From positions 62,001 through 126,000 of the forward strand of contig UQIE01000002.1 of NCBI GenBank assembly GCA_900541065.1: 64,000 nucleotides of DNA, written 5' to 3'. The notes beneath the pieces were generated by a model. That model did no database searches, was not told the DNA's origin, and saw only the letters and a list, made by a program, of their open reading frames with translations. Below are positions 16,307 to 24,209 of this stretch, piece by piece (the stretch's first letter is position 1; every line of letters begins with the position of its first letter). The position numbers and the translations under genes are program-made. The stretch is from an uncultured Collinsella sp. GTDB lineage: Bacteria; Actinomycetota; Coriobacteriia; Coriobacteriales; Coriobacteriaceae.

Positions 16307-17707
16307 TTACTCAATATAGTTGGGATTCTTCTTGATAATCACGCGTGCAGCGATGAACGAGACGACGATGGCGATGACGGCGACAACGCACGCCAGTACG
16401 AAGTTGCCCATGGATCCATCGGGAGCGATAAAGATCAGCGCAGAAAGAAGACCGGGGCATGCTCCCGCAACATACTCCTTCAGGACGAAGATACCTGCAG
16501 GGAGTCCCGCGCAGAGGGCGCCGATTGCCGTGCCGACAAGCAGGCGGGGACGCTCGATGAGGCAGCCGTAAAATGCGGGCTCAGTTACGCCGCAAAGTGC
16601 GGTGACGGCAACCGTGGTGACCATACCTCTCTTCTCCTTGTTGCCTTTCATTGCAGTTGCCAAGGCGAGACTCGTGCCGCCAATGCAGAGGTTTGAGATG
16701 AAGCCAAAGATGATGGGCGCCCAGCCGAGCTGCGCCAAGCTCGTAACTTCGATCGCGATGTAGGCCTTATCAAGACCGAGCATGACAAAATAGGGGTTAA
16801 GGGCTGCAAGGATTGGAGTAGCGATAAATGCCACGTTATCCATGAGCCACGTGGCGGCATCACTCAGCGCGTAGCCCATCATGCTGCCGGCGGGGCCGAG
16901 GATAATCAGCTCAACAGGCACGACGATGAACATGGTGAGCAGCGGCTTCAAGAACAGTTTGGTAATGTCGGGGATGATTTTCTGAAGACCGCGATCAACA
17001 AAGTACATGAACACAACGCCCAGTACGATTGGCACCACCGTGCTCGAGTAGTCATTCGTCGGGATGGGGATGCCAAGAAAGTCGAGACCCTCAGCACCGC
17101 TAATAGACGAGCTAATCATGATTGCGCCCAGCAGTGCGCCCATGATAGGCTGCATCTTCATGACGGCGGCGAGCTGATAGCCGAGGTAAACGGGCAGGAA
17201 GCTAAATGAGGCGCTGAAGATCGCCAGCAGAACCTGGGCGGTTCCGCTATCGGTGCTCAATCCACAATAATTGACCAGGAGATTCTTGATCGAAAGAATG
17301 AGTCCGCCAACGATGAGCGCCGGGACGATGGGCATGAATACCTGTGCGGAGACATTTCCGAATTTCTCAACTAGGCTCATGGCAGTGTTGCCGCTTTTGA
17401 TACCCTCTGCAAGATCCTTGGCGGTTTGGGCATCGTCGGCAACCGCGCCTCCGCCGACTTCGATTCCCGCGAAGTCGAGGAAGTCGTTGTAAGCCTCGGT
17501 GACGTTGGGGCCGATGATCACCTGAAGCTGGCCACCGCTGACTACTGCCCCGAGCGCCTGGTCGGCCGATTTGGCGAGCTGGAGATCGATGATCGAGGTG
17601 TCTCGTGCGTCGATGCGAAGGCGCGTCGCACAATGAGTTACCGATGTAATGTTCTCTTTGCCGCCAACAGCCTTTAGGACTGTTTCGGACATTGCCTGAT
17701 ATTTCAT
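16307..17707 (-). CDS. PTS beta-glucoside-type EIIBC component
   Basis: A 466-residue sugar permease of the glucose/beta-glucoside PTS superfamily. Residues 1-85 are the EIIB domain with the phospho-accepting Cys in SVTHCATRLRID. Residues ~110-460 are the membrane EIIC domain with about ten helices and the GVTEPAFYG motif that binds sugar. There is no EIIA domain, so it must borrow one; a free EIIA is encoded at 36686-37249. The start at 17707 has AGGAG six bases upstream, nine bases after the GH1 gene, so the two form an operon for uptake and cleavage of phosphorylated beta-glucosides. GC is lower than in the ribosomal cluster. Confidence 0.92.
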   Translation of the reverse strand: MKYQAMSETVLKAVGGKENITSVTHCATRLRIDARDTSIIDLQLAKSADQALGAVVSGGQLQVIIGPNVTEAYNDFLDFAGIEVGGGAVADDAQTAKDLAEGIKSGNTAMSLVEKFGNVSAQVFMPIVPALIVGGLILSIKNLLVNYCGLSTDSGTAQVLLAIFSASFSFLPVYLGYQLAAVMKMQPIMGALLGAIMISSSISGAEGLDFLGIPIPTNDYSSTVVPIVLGVVFMYFVDRGLQKIIPDITKLFLKPLLTMFIVVPVELIILGPAGSMMGYALSDAATWLMDNVAFIATPILAALNPYFVMLGLDKAYIAIEVTSLAQLGWAPIIFGFISNLCIGGTSLALATAMKGNKEKRGMVTTVAVTALCGVTEPAFYGCLIERPRLLVGTAIGALCAGLPAGIFVLKEYVAGACPGLLSALIFIAPDGSMGNFVLACVVAVIAIVVSFIAARVIIKKNPNYIE

Positions 17708-17716
17708 CTCTTTCTC

Positions 17717-19135
17717 CTAACCTTCCTGCTCCTGATACTTCGAGATAAGGTCTCGGTACCAATACCAGCTCTTTTTGGGGGTGCGCTCCAGATTGTTCTC
17801 GAAGTCGATATGGACAAGTCCGTATCGTTTTTCGTAGCCGTTGATCCAGCTATACAGATCCATCGTCGACCAAAGGTAGTAGCCCTCAACGCGTGCGCCG
17901 TCGCGCTTAGCCCTCATCATGTGCTCGATGAACTGGCCCAGAAGCTCGATGCGGTCATCATCGTGGATCATTCCGTCTGCGTCTGGTTGCTCATAGGCGC
18001 CATGTCCGTTTTCCGTAATAAAGATGCGGGGCGCGTCATAGCGCTCATGGACATCCATGATGGTTGAATACATGCAACTTGGGAGTATTTCGCGGCCCCA
18101 TTTATTGCGGGGAACATTGCTGTCGCGGGCGCTTTCAAACAAGGGTGCAATGCATTTTCCTTCGACCTTTTTGCTCGAACCGCCCTTATTGTTCGCCGAA
18201 ACGGCAAGCTCTCCACCGTGCCAGTCGGTTACATACTCTCGGCAATACACGTTGAGTCCAATAAAATCGACTTTACCGTCTCTGAATTCTTCTACGTCAT
18301 TTGGGGATCGATAGAGCGAGACGCCAAGTTTTTCAAGGATTTCGTCCATTTCTGGCGGCAGTTGACCCTGAAGTGCTGGTGCCAGAATCATGCGATTGGC
18401 GAAAAAGTCTGCGTATCGAAATACGTCATCGGGGTGCTCGGTTGCCGGGTCGAGTTCGACAACGCCGCCATCGTGGACGGCGCCGATGATGCCGTCGTAG
18501 CCCATTTGACGATATGCTCGGACTGCGAGTGCGCTTGCGCGCATCAGGTTGTACTGAAACTGCATGTACGACTGAACGTCGAGCGATCGATTGGGGGGAT
18601 AGTTGCCCAACATGTTTACGCAGTAGCTGTAGAAATGCGGCTCGTTAACGGTAGCCCAGATTTTGACGCGGTCTCCAAAGCGCTCAAAGCAAATCTTGGC
18701 GTATTTGCAGAACCACTCTGCCATGTCGTTGTTCAGCCATCCGCCTTTGCAAGCAAGCGTGAATGGCAGATCGTAATGGAACAGCGTAACGTTGGGCTCT
18801 ATGCCATTTTCGAGGCAGCAATCAATGACCCGATTATAAAAATCGATACCCTTTTCATTCACTTCGCCGATACCCGTGGGGATGATTCGACTCCATGAAA
18901 GAGAGAAGCGATAGGTGTTTTGTCCGCCTTCTTTCATCATGCGGATATCTTCTTCATAGCGATGGTAGAAGTCGCAAGATACATCACCGTCAACATGGTT
19001 GATGTTCTTATTGCTTGTGTGGTTAAAGAAATCCCACTCGCCGAGGCCTTTGCCGTCTTCGTTCCAGGCACCCTCGCACTGATAAGACGCCGTGGCGGAA
19101 CCCCAGAGAAACGGCATGTTGTTCACGTTGCCCAT
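17717..19135 (-). CDS. Glycoside hydrolase family 1, probable 6-phospho-beta-glucosidase
   Basis: A 472-residue (beta/alpha)8 enzyme. The N-terminal GH1 signature is FLWGSATASYQCEGAWNEDG, the acid/base Glu is in WATVNEPHFYSY, and the nucleophile Glu in RIFITENGHGAYE. It sits directly upstream of a PTS EIIBC gene, so the substrate is most likely a sugar 6-phosphate produced by that transporter; this is inferred from context. I chose the ATG at 19135, which follows AAAGGGG; another ATG lies at 19153. The operon is divergent from an RpiR regulator. Confidence 0.92.
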   Translation of the reverse strand: MGNVNNMPFLWGSATASYQCEGAWNEDGKGLGEWDFFNHTSNKNINHVDGDVSCDFYHRYEEDIRMMKEGGQNTYRFSLSWSRIIPTGIGEVNEKGIDFYNRVIDCCLENGIEPNVTLFHYDLPFTLACKGGWLNNDMAEWFCKYAKICFERFGDRVKIWATVNEPHFYSYCVNMLGNYPPNRSLDVQSYMQFQYNLMRASALAVRAYRQMGYDGIIGAVHDGGVVELDPATEHPDDVFRYADFFANRMILAPALQGQLPPEMDEILEKLGVSLYRSPNDVEEFRDGKVDFIGLNVYCREYVTDWHGGELAVSANNKGGSSKKVEGKCIAPLFESARDSNVPRNKWGREILPSCMYSTIMDVHERYDAPRIFITENGHGAYEQPDADGMIHDDDRIELLGQFIEHMMRAKRDGARVEGYYLWSTMDLYSWINGYEKRYGLVHIDFENNLERTPKKSWYWYRDLISKYQEQEG

Positions 19136-19202
19136 GAATCCCCTTTCCATCATTCAACACGGTGGATACGTGTGACGGAATTACGATTAAGATGACGTCA
19201 AC

Positions 19203-19244
19203 TGATTTGAATCATAGGAGAACGACCAAAGCTGTTTGATTCAA
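19203..19244. promoter_or_regulatory. Candidate RpiR operator between the GH1 operon and its regulator
   Basis: Two small palindromes, TGATTTGAATCA (19203-19214) and TTGATTCAA (19236-19244), share the TGAWTCA-like core and lie in the divergent promoter gap. Confidence 0.4.
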
Positions 19245-19247
19245 TAA

Positions 19248-20120
19248 ATGAACCATAATATCGAGGAGAGCGGAAAGAGAGATCGCGTGAATATCAATGA
19301 CTTCGATGTGCTCAATCGCATTAGCTCCATCATCAACAGCGAGTTTGGGTCAAACGATGCCGCCATCGCTCGATATCTCATCGCTCACATTAGGCGTTCG
19401 AGCGAAATCAATGTTGCCGCAATAACCCGCGATGCATTCGTGACCCGTTCCGCTGTTCGTCGTTTCTGCAATCGATTGGGCTACCAGTCTCTTAGCGATT
19501 TGAAAGAATCATTTACTCAATCAGTCTTTCCAAGCGACTTAAGCCATCGAGAGGAGGAATTTGGCTACGAGGAGTACAGGGCAGAGCTCGACGTTCGCAT
19601 GATCGAGATGTTCGCTGAGGTTGAAAGCGGCGTGTCCGATATCGCTATTAAGCACCTTGCCGACGAAATTGATGGCCATAAAAACGTTGAAATCTGGTGC
19701 ACCAATAATGTGAGCGCCAATCTCGTACGATTTCAGCAGGAAATGTTTTATGCGGGCAAGATAGTTCGCATAGTTGCTGGGGCTAACGTCGCGGAATTGA
19801 AAAACATGGGAGACGCTTCGCAGTCATTGATAATTCTCGTATCGGTCTCCGGGCTATTTGCGTCACAGGCGCGAGAGTATCTTGATTGCCGTTCGGGCAG
19901 GAAGATTCTAATTACTGCGTTTAGCAACGATGACAAATCGAGGTCTTTTGACCGTGTATATCGTCTTGGCAATGCGGGAAACGGAATTGACCGACTCGGC
20001 GTTTATTCGAAATACGCCATGACCTATTTCTTCGACTTGCTATCGTCGTGTTACTTGAGCCGCTACCCCTGCACCAAGGGGGAGCCGCTCTATGGGTCTA
20101 CTTTGGTCTGGCCCGAGTAG
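19248..20120 (+). CDS. RpiR/MurR-family transcriptional regulator
   Basis: A 290-residue regulator with an N-terminal HTH_6 domain (SSEINVAAITRDAFVTRSAV, then RRFCNRLGYQSLSDLKESF, residues ~50-95) and a C-terminal SIS sugar-phosphate-binding domain (residues ~140-270, with VEIWCTNNVSANLVRFQQEM and SLIILVSVSGLFA). It is divergent from the GH1-PTS operon and most likely controls it in response to a phosphosugar. The ATG at 19248 is listed; a GTG at 19287 has a better ribosome site (GGAAAGAGAG) and is an alternative that would drop 13 residues. Confidence 0.87.
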   Translation: MNHNIEESGKRDRVNINDFDVLNRISSIINSEFGSNDAAIARYLIAHIRRSSEINVAAITRDAFVTRSAVRRFCNRLGYQSLSDLKESFTQSVFPSDLSHREEEFGYEEYRAELDVRMIEMFAEVESGVSDIAIKHLADEIDGHKNVEIWCTNNVSANLVRFQQEMFYAGKIVRIVAGANVAELKNMGDASQSLIILVSVSGLFASQAREYLDCRSGRKILITAFSNDDKSRSFDRVYRLGNAGNGIDRLGVYSKYAMTYFFDLLSSCYLSRYPCTKGEPLYGSTLVWPE

Positions 20121-20156
20121 TAGCGGCTCTATAGTTCTCCCGTCTGGAGAATGAGA

Positions 20157-20212
20157 GTGGATAATCTCCAACTTTGGGCTTAGAGCCGCGCTAAAAGCGG
20201 GAGATTATCCAC
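20157..20212. repeat. Palindrome with GTGGATAATCTCC arms (R6)
   Basis: A perfect 13-bp inverted repeat (20157-20169 with 20200-20212) lies 36 bases after the rpiR-type gene. It may act as a terminator but has no T run. The AGCGTGGATAAT end recurs at 16103. Nothing else is recognised from 20213 to 20440; a short open frame there looks non-coding. Confidence 0.6.
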
Positions 20213-20444
20213 GCTTGAACGTGCCGTGGAAGCACGATCGCGACCTATGTAATAGTGCAAGGTAATAGTGTAAGAGGGTCGTTATCAAAGGTCGGTGCAG
20301 CAGATGTACTCCACTATGCCAAAGTGTTCCCTCGGGAAATGTCACCGCTACATGCAAATCCACCGTCCTCTATATCCAAACTCAGCAAAACAGCAGGTCA
20401 AAGGTATATAGATACGCCCGGCACCGTGTATCTAGAGGTTTTCG

Positions 20445-20474
20445 TTGACAGCCCCCAAGGTTGCATCGTATTAT
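20445..20474 (+). promoter_or_regulatory. Promoter of the tRNA-tuf unit
   Basis: TTGACA (20445-20450), an 18-base spacer and TATTAT (20469-20474), preceded by GAGGTTTTCG. The same GAGGTTTTC-N-TTGACAGC block recurs at the rpmG promoter near 22265-22282. Confidence 0.8.
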
Positions 20475-20536
20475 CTTTTTCGTTCGCGGGGGCGGCGGTC
20501 CAAAAGACCAAAGAACCTGCGGATACTTGAACGATT

Positions 20537-20618
20537 GGGAGTTTGCCCGAGTGGTTAATGGGGACGGGCTGTAAACCCGTTGGCTCTGCCTACATAGGTT
20601 CGAATCCTATAGCTCCCA
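20537..20618 (+). tRNA. tRNA-Tyr (anticodon GTA)
   Basis: A class II tRNA with a long variable arm: acceptor GGGAGTT with AGCTCCC, anticodon stem ACGGG/CCCGT with loop CTGTAAA. CCA is not encoded. Confidence 0.93.
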
Positions 20619-20628
20619 CCCGTCAAGT

Positions 20629-20704
20629 GCCTGTATAGCTCAGTCGGTAGAGCACTTCGTTGGTAACGAAGAGGTCACCAGTTCAAGTCTGGTTGCAGGC
20701 TCCA
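20629..20704 (+). tRNA. tRNA-Thr (anticodon GGT)
   Basis: Acceptor GCCTGTA with TGCAGGC, anticodon stem CTTCG/CGAAG with loop TTGGTAA, encoded CCA. Confidence 0.95.
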
Positions 20705-20707
20705 TCC

Positions 20708-20784
20708 GGCGGTGTAGCTCAGTTGGTTAGAGCACACGGTTCATACCCGTGGCGTCACTGGTTCGAATCCAGTCACCGCTACCA
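20708..20784 (+). tRNA. tRNA-Met (anticodon CAT)
   Basis: Anticodon stem CACGG/CCGTG with loop TTCATAC and encoded CCA. The anticodon stem lacks the three G-C pairs of initiator tRNA, so it is an elongator Met tRNA. An Ile tRNA with a lysidine anticodon is less likely but possible. Confidence 0.9.
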
Positions 20785-20795
20785 TAGGTAACACG

Positions 20796-20826
20796 GTGGC
20801 TTCTCAATAGTATGTTGAGAGGCCAC
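20796..20826 (+). promoter_or_regulatory. Hairpin between tRNA-Met and tuf
   Basis: A 12-bp stem GTGGCTTCTCAA (20796-20807) with TTGAGAGGCCAC (20815-20826, one base unpaired), followed by a small GTCCC/GGGAC hairpin at 20844-20858. No T run follows, so it may be a processing or leader structure rather than a terminator. Confidence 0.5.
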
Positions 20827-20880
20827 TATGGTATAAAGGCAAAGTCCCGTCCGGGGACGACCTGTTAAGAGGAGGGCTTT

Positions 20881-22071
20881 ATGGCCAAAGAGAAGTTTGA
20901 GCGCACTAAGCCGCATGTTAACATCGGCACCATTGGTCACGTCGACCACGGCAAGACCACGCTGACCGCCGCCATCACCAAGGTTCTCTCCGAGACCGAG
21001 GGCTGCAAGGCTGACTTCACTGCGTTCGAGAACATCGACAAGGCTCCCGAGGAGCGCGAGCGCGGCATCACGATTTCCGTCTCCCACGTTGAGTACGAGA
21101 CTGCTGCCCGTCACTACGCTCACGTTGACTGCCCGGGCCACGCTGACTACGTCAAGAACATGATTTCCGGTGCTGCTCAGATGGACGGCGCTATCCTGGT
21201 CATCGCTGCTACCGACGGCCCCATGGCTCAGACCCGCGAGCACATCCTGCTCGCCCGTCAGGTCGGCGTTCCCTACATCGTCGTCTTCCTGAACAAGTGT
21301 GACATGGTCGACGATGACGAGCTCATCGACCTCGTCGAGATGGAGACCCGTGAGCTCCTCTCCGAGTACGATTTCCCCGGCGACGACATCCCCGTCATCC
21401 GTGGTTCTGCTCTGGGCGCTCTCGAGGGTGACGCCAAGTGGATGGACGCCATTCGCGAGCTCATGAAGGCCGTTGACGAGTACATCCCGACGCCTGCTCG
21501 TAACAACGACCTCCCGTTCCTGATGGCCGTTGAGGACGTTATGACCATCTCCGGTCGTGGTACCGTTGCTACCGGCCGTGTCGAGCGCGGTGAGCTCAAG
21601 CTCAACGAGCCCGTCGAGATCGTCGGCATCAAGGATACCCAGAACACTGTCGTTACCGGTATCGAGATGTTCCGTAAGTCCATGGACTTCTGCGAGGCTG
21701 GCGACAACGTCGGTCTGCTGCTCCGCGGCATCAAGCGCGAGGACATCGAGCGCGGCCAGGTTCTCTGCAAGCCCGGTTCGGTTACCCCGCACACCAAGTT
21801 CACCGGCGAGATCTACGTTCTGACCAAGGAGGAGGGCGGCCGTCACACCCCGTTCTTCGATGGTTATCGTCCTCAGTTCTACTTCCGTACCACCGACGTT
21901 ACCGGTACGGTCAAGCTCCCCGAGGGCACCGAGATGGCTATGCCTGGTGACCACATCACCATCGAGGGCGACCTCATCCACCCGATCGCCATGGAGGAGG
22001 GCCTGCGCTTCGCTATCCGCGAGGGTGGCCACACCGTCGGTTCGGGCATCGTCTCCACGATCATTGAGTAA
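20881..22071 (+). CDS. tuf: Elongation factor Tu
   Basis: A 396-residue translational GTPase that brings aminoacyl-tRNA to the ribosome. G1 GHVDHGKTTL, G2 around ERGITI, G3 DCPGH, G4 NKCDMVD and G5 GSALGAL are all present, followed by beta-barrel domains 2 and 3 ending in GSGIVSTIIE. The ribosome site GAGGAGGG precedes the ATG. Codon use is highly biased, as expected for a highly expressed gene. It is transcribed with the upstream tRNAs, which also serve translation, and ends at a strong terminator. Confidence 0.98.
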   Translation: MAKEKFERTKPHVNIGTIGHVDHGKTTLTAAITKVLSETEGCKADFTAFENIDKAPEERERGITISVSHVEYETAARHYAHVDCPGHADYVKNMISGAAQMDGAILVIAATDGPMAQTREHILLARQVGVPYIVVFLNKCDMVDDDELIDLVEMETRELLSEYDFPGDDIPVIRGSALGALEGDAKWMDAIRELMKAVDEYIPTPARNNDLPFLMAVEDVMTISGRGTVATGRVERGELKLNEPVEIVGIKDTQNTVVTGIEMFRKSMDFCEAGDNVGLLLRGIKREDIERGQVLCKPGSVTPHTKFTGEIYVLTKEEGGRHTPFFDGYRPQFYFRTTDVTGTVKLPEGTEMAMPGDHITIEGDLIHPIAMEEGLRFAIREGGHTVGSGIVSTIIE

Positions 22072-22098
22072 ATTAGCTCTCTGATATAGCTGACTTAG

Positions 22099-22130
22099 AG
22101 AACCCGGCACTTATATGGGTGCCGGGTTCT
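22099..22130 (+). terminator. Terminator after tuf
   Basis: A perfect 12-bp stem AGAACCCGGCAC (22099-22110) with GTGCCGGGTTCT (22119-22130), followed by TTTCT. Between it and rpmG there is a further 9-bp inverted repeat, TCTCGCTGG (22205-22213) with CCAGCGAGA (22246-22254), of unknown role. Confidence 0.85.
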
Positions 22131-22274
22131 TTTCTACGCGGGACTTATTCCCCGCCGATTACGCTTCGCTCGCCCTTAAGCCGAGCGTGAGGGATCGATT
22201 AGATCTCGCTGGCTTCATTGATGTGTTCCAAATATGAATGGATCCAGCGAGAACCAATTGATTCGAGGTTTTCA

Positions 22275-22304
22275 TTGACAGCACTTACATAGAGCTGATA
22301 AAGT
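22275..22304 (+). promoter_or_regulatory. Promoter of rpmG-tRNA-Trp-secE-nusG
   Basis: TTGACA (22275-22280), an 18-base spacer and TAAAGT (22299-22304). The upstream GAGGTTTTC block matches the tuf-unit promoter. Confidence 0.65.
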
Positions 22305-22349
22305 ACCATCTCGTGCCCGTACGGGGCGGATATGAAAGGTTCAGGATAC

Positions 22350-22499
22350 ATGCGTACTCTAGTTACTCTTGCGTGCACTGAGTGCAAGCGCCGCAACTAT
22401 ACGACCACCAAGAACAAGGCGAACATGCCTGATCGTATGGAGATCAAGAAGTATTGCCCCTGGTGCCGTCACCACACGCTGCACAAAGAGACTCGCTAG
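22350..22499 (+). CDS. rpmG: 50S ribosomal protein L33
   Basis: A 49-residue ribosomal protein. It has the two Cys pairs of the zinc-binding form: CTEC at residues 9-12 and CPWC at residues 36-39, in the L33 frame MRTLVTLACTECKRRNY ending HHTLHKETR. Keeping both CXXC motifs marks it as the zinc-dependent (C+) type. It precedes tRNA-Trp, secE and nusG, the common order in Gram-positive bacteria. Confidence 0.95.
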   Translation: MRTLVTLACTECKRRNYTTTKNKANMPDRMEIKKYCPWCRHHTLHKETR

Positions 22500-22512
22500 T
22501 CTCTAGTCACAT

Positions 22513-22588
22513 ACGCCAGTAGTTCAATTGGTAGAGCATCGGTCTCCAAAACCGAGTGTTGAGGGTTCGAGTCCTTCCTGGCGTGCCA
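22513..22588 (+). tRNA. tRNA-Trp (anticodon CCA)
   Basis: Acceptor ACGCCAG with CTGGCGT, anticodon stem TCGGT/ACCGA with loop CTCCAAA, encoded CCA. Confidence 0.95.
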
Positions 22589-22597
22589 GTCATTATT

Positions 22598-22625
22598 CCG
22601 TAAGCTCCCAATTGGGGGCTTACGG
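22598..22625 (+). terminator. Hairpin between tRNA-Trp and secE
   Basis: CCGTAAGC (22598-22605) pairs with GCTTACGG (22618-22625), followed by TTTAC. It may partly terminate or mark processing of the tRNA 3' end. Confidence 0.6.
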
Positions 22626-22664
22626 TTTACTCATGTATAAGCGCATTGCGCGGAGGTAACCCAA

Positions 22665-23003
22665 ATGGCCAACAAGAAGAACAAGAAGAAGGCTCAGCAG
22701 CCGGCACCTGCCAACAACGCTGCCGCCAACTCCAAGGTTGAGGCCAAGAAGGCCGTTGCCAAGAAGAACGAGAAAGCTGCGAAGTCCAAGAAGAACGAGA
22801 AGCCTGGTTTCTTCGCCCGCACCAAGAAGTATTTCGCTTCGGTCAAGTCCGAGATGAAGCGTGTCACGTGGCCCGATAAGAAGGAGCTCGTGAACTACTC
22901 GGTCGTCGTTTGCGCTTCTCTGATCGTCGTCGGCGTCGTCATCGCTCTGCTCGATGCTGGCTTTGGCGAGGCTCTTGCTCTGTTCTCTGGATTGAGGGGC
23001 TAA
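22665..23003 (+). CDS. secE: Preprotein translocase subunit SecE
   Basis: A 112-residue protein, longer than the minimal ~60-residue actinobacterial or Gram-positive SecE because of a Lys/Ala/Asn-rich N-terminal extension of about 45 residues. The conserved amphipathic segment SVKSEMKRVTWPDKKELVNY is followed by a single transmembrane helix (SVVVCASLIVVGVVIALLD). SecE clamps the two halves of SecY. Four bases separate it from nusG, the standard pairing. Confidence 0.95.
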   Translation: MANKKNKKKAQQPAPANNAAANSKVEAKKAVAKKNEKAAKSKKNEKPGFFARTKKYFASVKSEMKRVTWPDKKELVNYSVVVCASLIVVGVVIALLDAGFGEALALFSGLRG

Positions 23004-23006
23004 ACC

Positions 23007-23543
23007 ATGTCTAAGCGTTGGTACGTCGTTCACACTTACTCTGGATACGAGAACCGCGTTAAGTCCGATCTCGAGCATCGCATCGAGACTATGGGCATGC
23101 AGGACCGTATCTTTGATATCGAGATTCCTATGGAGCGCGTCACCGAGATTAAAGAGGGTGGCAAGCGTGAGACCAAGGATTCCAAGATCTTCCCGGGTTA
23201 TGTCCTGGTCCGCATGGAGATGGATGACGATGCATGGACGTGTGTTCGCAACACGCCCGGCGTCACCGGTTTCCTGGGCGGCAACGGCAAGCCCGCTCCG
23301 CTTTCCCGCGACGAGTACAATAAGATGACTCGTCGTCCCGGTAAGGGCGATTCGCCCAAGCGCACCTCGGTTGATATTGAGGTCGGCACGTCCGTCCGCG
23401 TCACCGATGGCCCGCTTACCGACTTTGATGGCAAGGTCTCCGAGGTTAACACCGAGGCAGGCAAGCTCAAGGTCACGCTGATGATCTTTGGCCGCGAGAC
23501 GCCGGTCGAGCTCGACTTTAACCAGGTCGCTGTCATCGCTTAA
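23007..23543 (+). CDS. nusG: Transcription termination/antitermination protein NusG
   Basis: A 178-residue protein with an N-terminal NGN domain (WYVVHTYSGYENRVKSDLEH) and a C-terminal KOW domain (GTSVRVTDGPLTDFDGKVSE). The NGN domain binds the clamp helices of RNA polymerase beta', whose gene is also in this window; the KOW domain contacts Rho or ribosomal protein S10. It follows secE by three bases and precedes rplK, as in most bacteria. Confidence 0.97.
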   Translation: MSKRWYVVHTYSGYENRVKSDLEHRIETMGMQDRIFDIEIPMERVTEIKEGGKRETKDSKIFPGYVLVRMEMDDDAWTCVRNTPGVTGFLGGNGKPAPLSRDEYNKMTRRPGKGDSPKRTSVDIEVGTSVRVTDGPLTDFDGKVSEVNTEAGKLKVTLMIFGRETPVELDFNQVAVIA

Positions 23544-23663
23544 GTTTTCGTCCGTTCGCGCGAGCGTGCTTCTTCTGTGACTGCTCATCTCAGGAGTGCT
23601 TCTAACACGTGCGTGCTTACGATATAGCAAGTACTTCACACTCGTGATTCGAAAGGAATGACC

Positions 23664-24092
23664 ATGGCTGAGAAGAAGGTTGCCAACGTCATTAAGCTCC
23701 AGATTCCTGCTGGTGCAGCTAACCCCGCTCCTCCCGTCGGCCCCGCCCTGGGCGCTGCTGGCGTGAACATCATGCAGTTCTGCCAGGCCTTTAACGCCGA
23801 GACGCAGGACAAGAAGGGCGACATCATCCCCGTTGAGATCTCTGTCTACGAGGACAAGTCCTTCTCCTTCATCACCAAGACCCCGCCGGCGGCTCACCTC
23901 ATCAAGAAGGAGCTGAACCTCAAGTCTGGTTCCGCTAAGCCCCAGGCCGACAAGGTTGGTCAGCTCTCCCAGGAGCAGCTTACCAAGATCGCCGAGATCA
24001 AGATGCCGGACCTCAATGCCAACGACATTGATGCCGCCAAGAAGATCATCGCCGGTACCGCCCGTTCCATGGGCGTCACCATCGCTGAGTAG
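23664..24092 (+). CDS. rplK: 50S ribosomal protein L11
   Basis: A 142-residue protein of the ribosomal stalk base, at the normal length. The N-terminal domain has PAGAANPAPPVGPALG and the C-terminal RNA-binding domain ends DAAKKIIAGTARSMGVTI. The ATG at 23664 is seven bases after AAAGG; the ATG at 23658 is too close to that site. It is followed by rplA, the usual L11 operon. Confidence 0.97.
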   Translation: MAEKKVANVIKLQIPAGAANPAPPVGPALGAAGVNIMQFCQAFNAETQDKKGDIIPVEISVYEDKSFSFITKTPPAAHLIKKELNLKSGSAKPQADKVGQLSQEQLTKIAEIKMPDLNANDIDAAKKIIAGTARSMGVTIAE

Positions 24093-24106
24093 CGATTTCT
24101 TTAGGT

Positions 24107-24137
24107 AATGACGGGTGCTCCGACCGGGGCGCCCGTT
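24107..24137 (+). promoter_or_regulatory. Hairpin between rplK and rplA
   Basis: TGACGGGTGCTCCG pairs with GGGGCGCCCGTTA, allowing a bulge, about 70 bases before rplA. It could be an attenuator or an L1 autoregulatory site; the sequence alone does not decide. Confidence 0.4.
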
Positions 24138-24209
24138 ATATGTGTGCAATAGGGCACACGATACGATGTGGGAGGGCTCACGCCCGTTTAACCACAGGAG
24201 GTAATGCAC

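Noticed and set aside
15699..20120. tRNA-Thr as the integration site of a genomic island carrying the PTS operon
   Set aside because: No integrase gene and no direct repeat of the tRNA 3' end were found, although lower GC hints at transfer.
20255..20530. A 91-codon open frame upstream of tRNA-Tyr
   Set aside because: It overlaps the tRNA-tuf promoter, has no ribosome site and no family resemblance.
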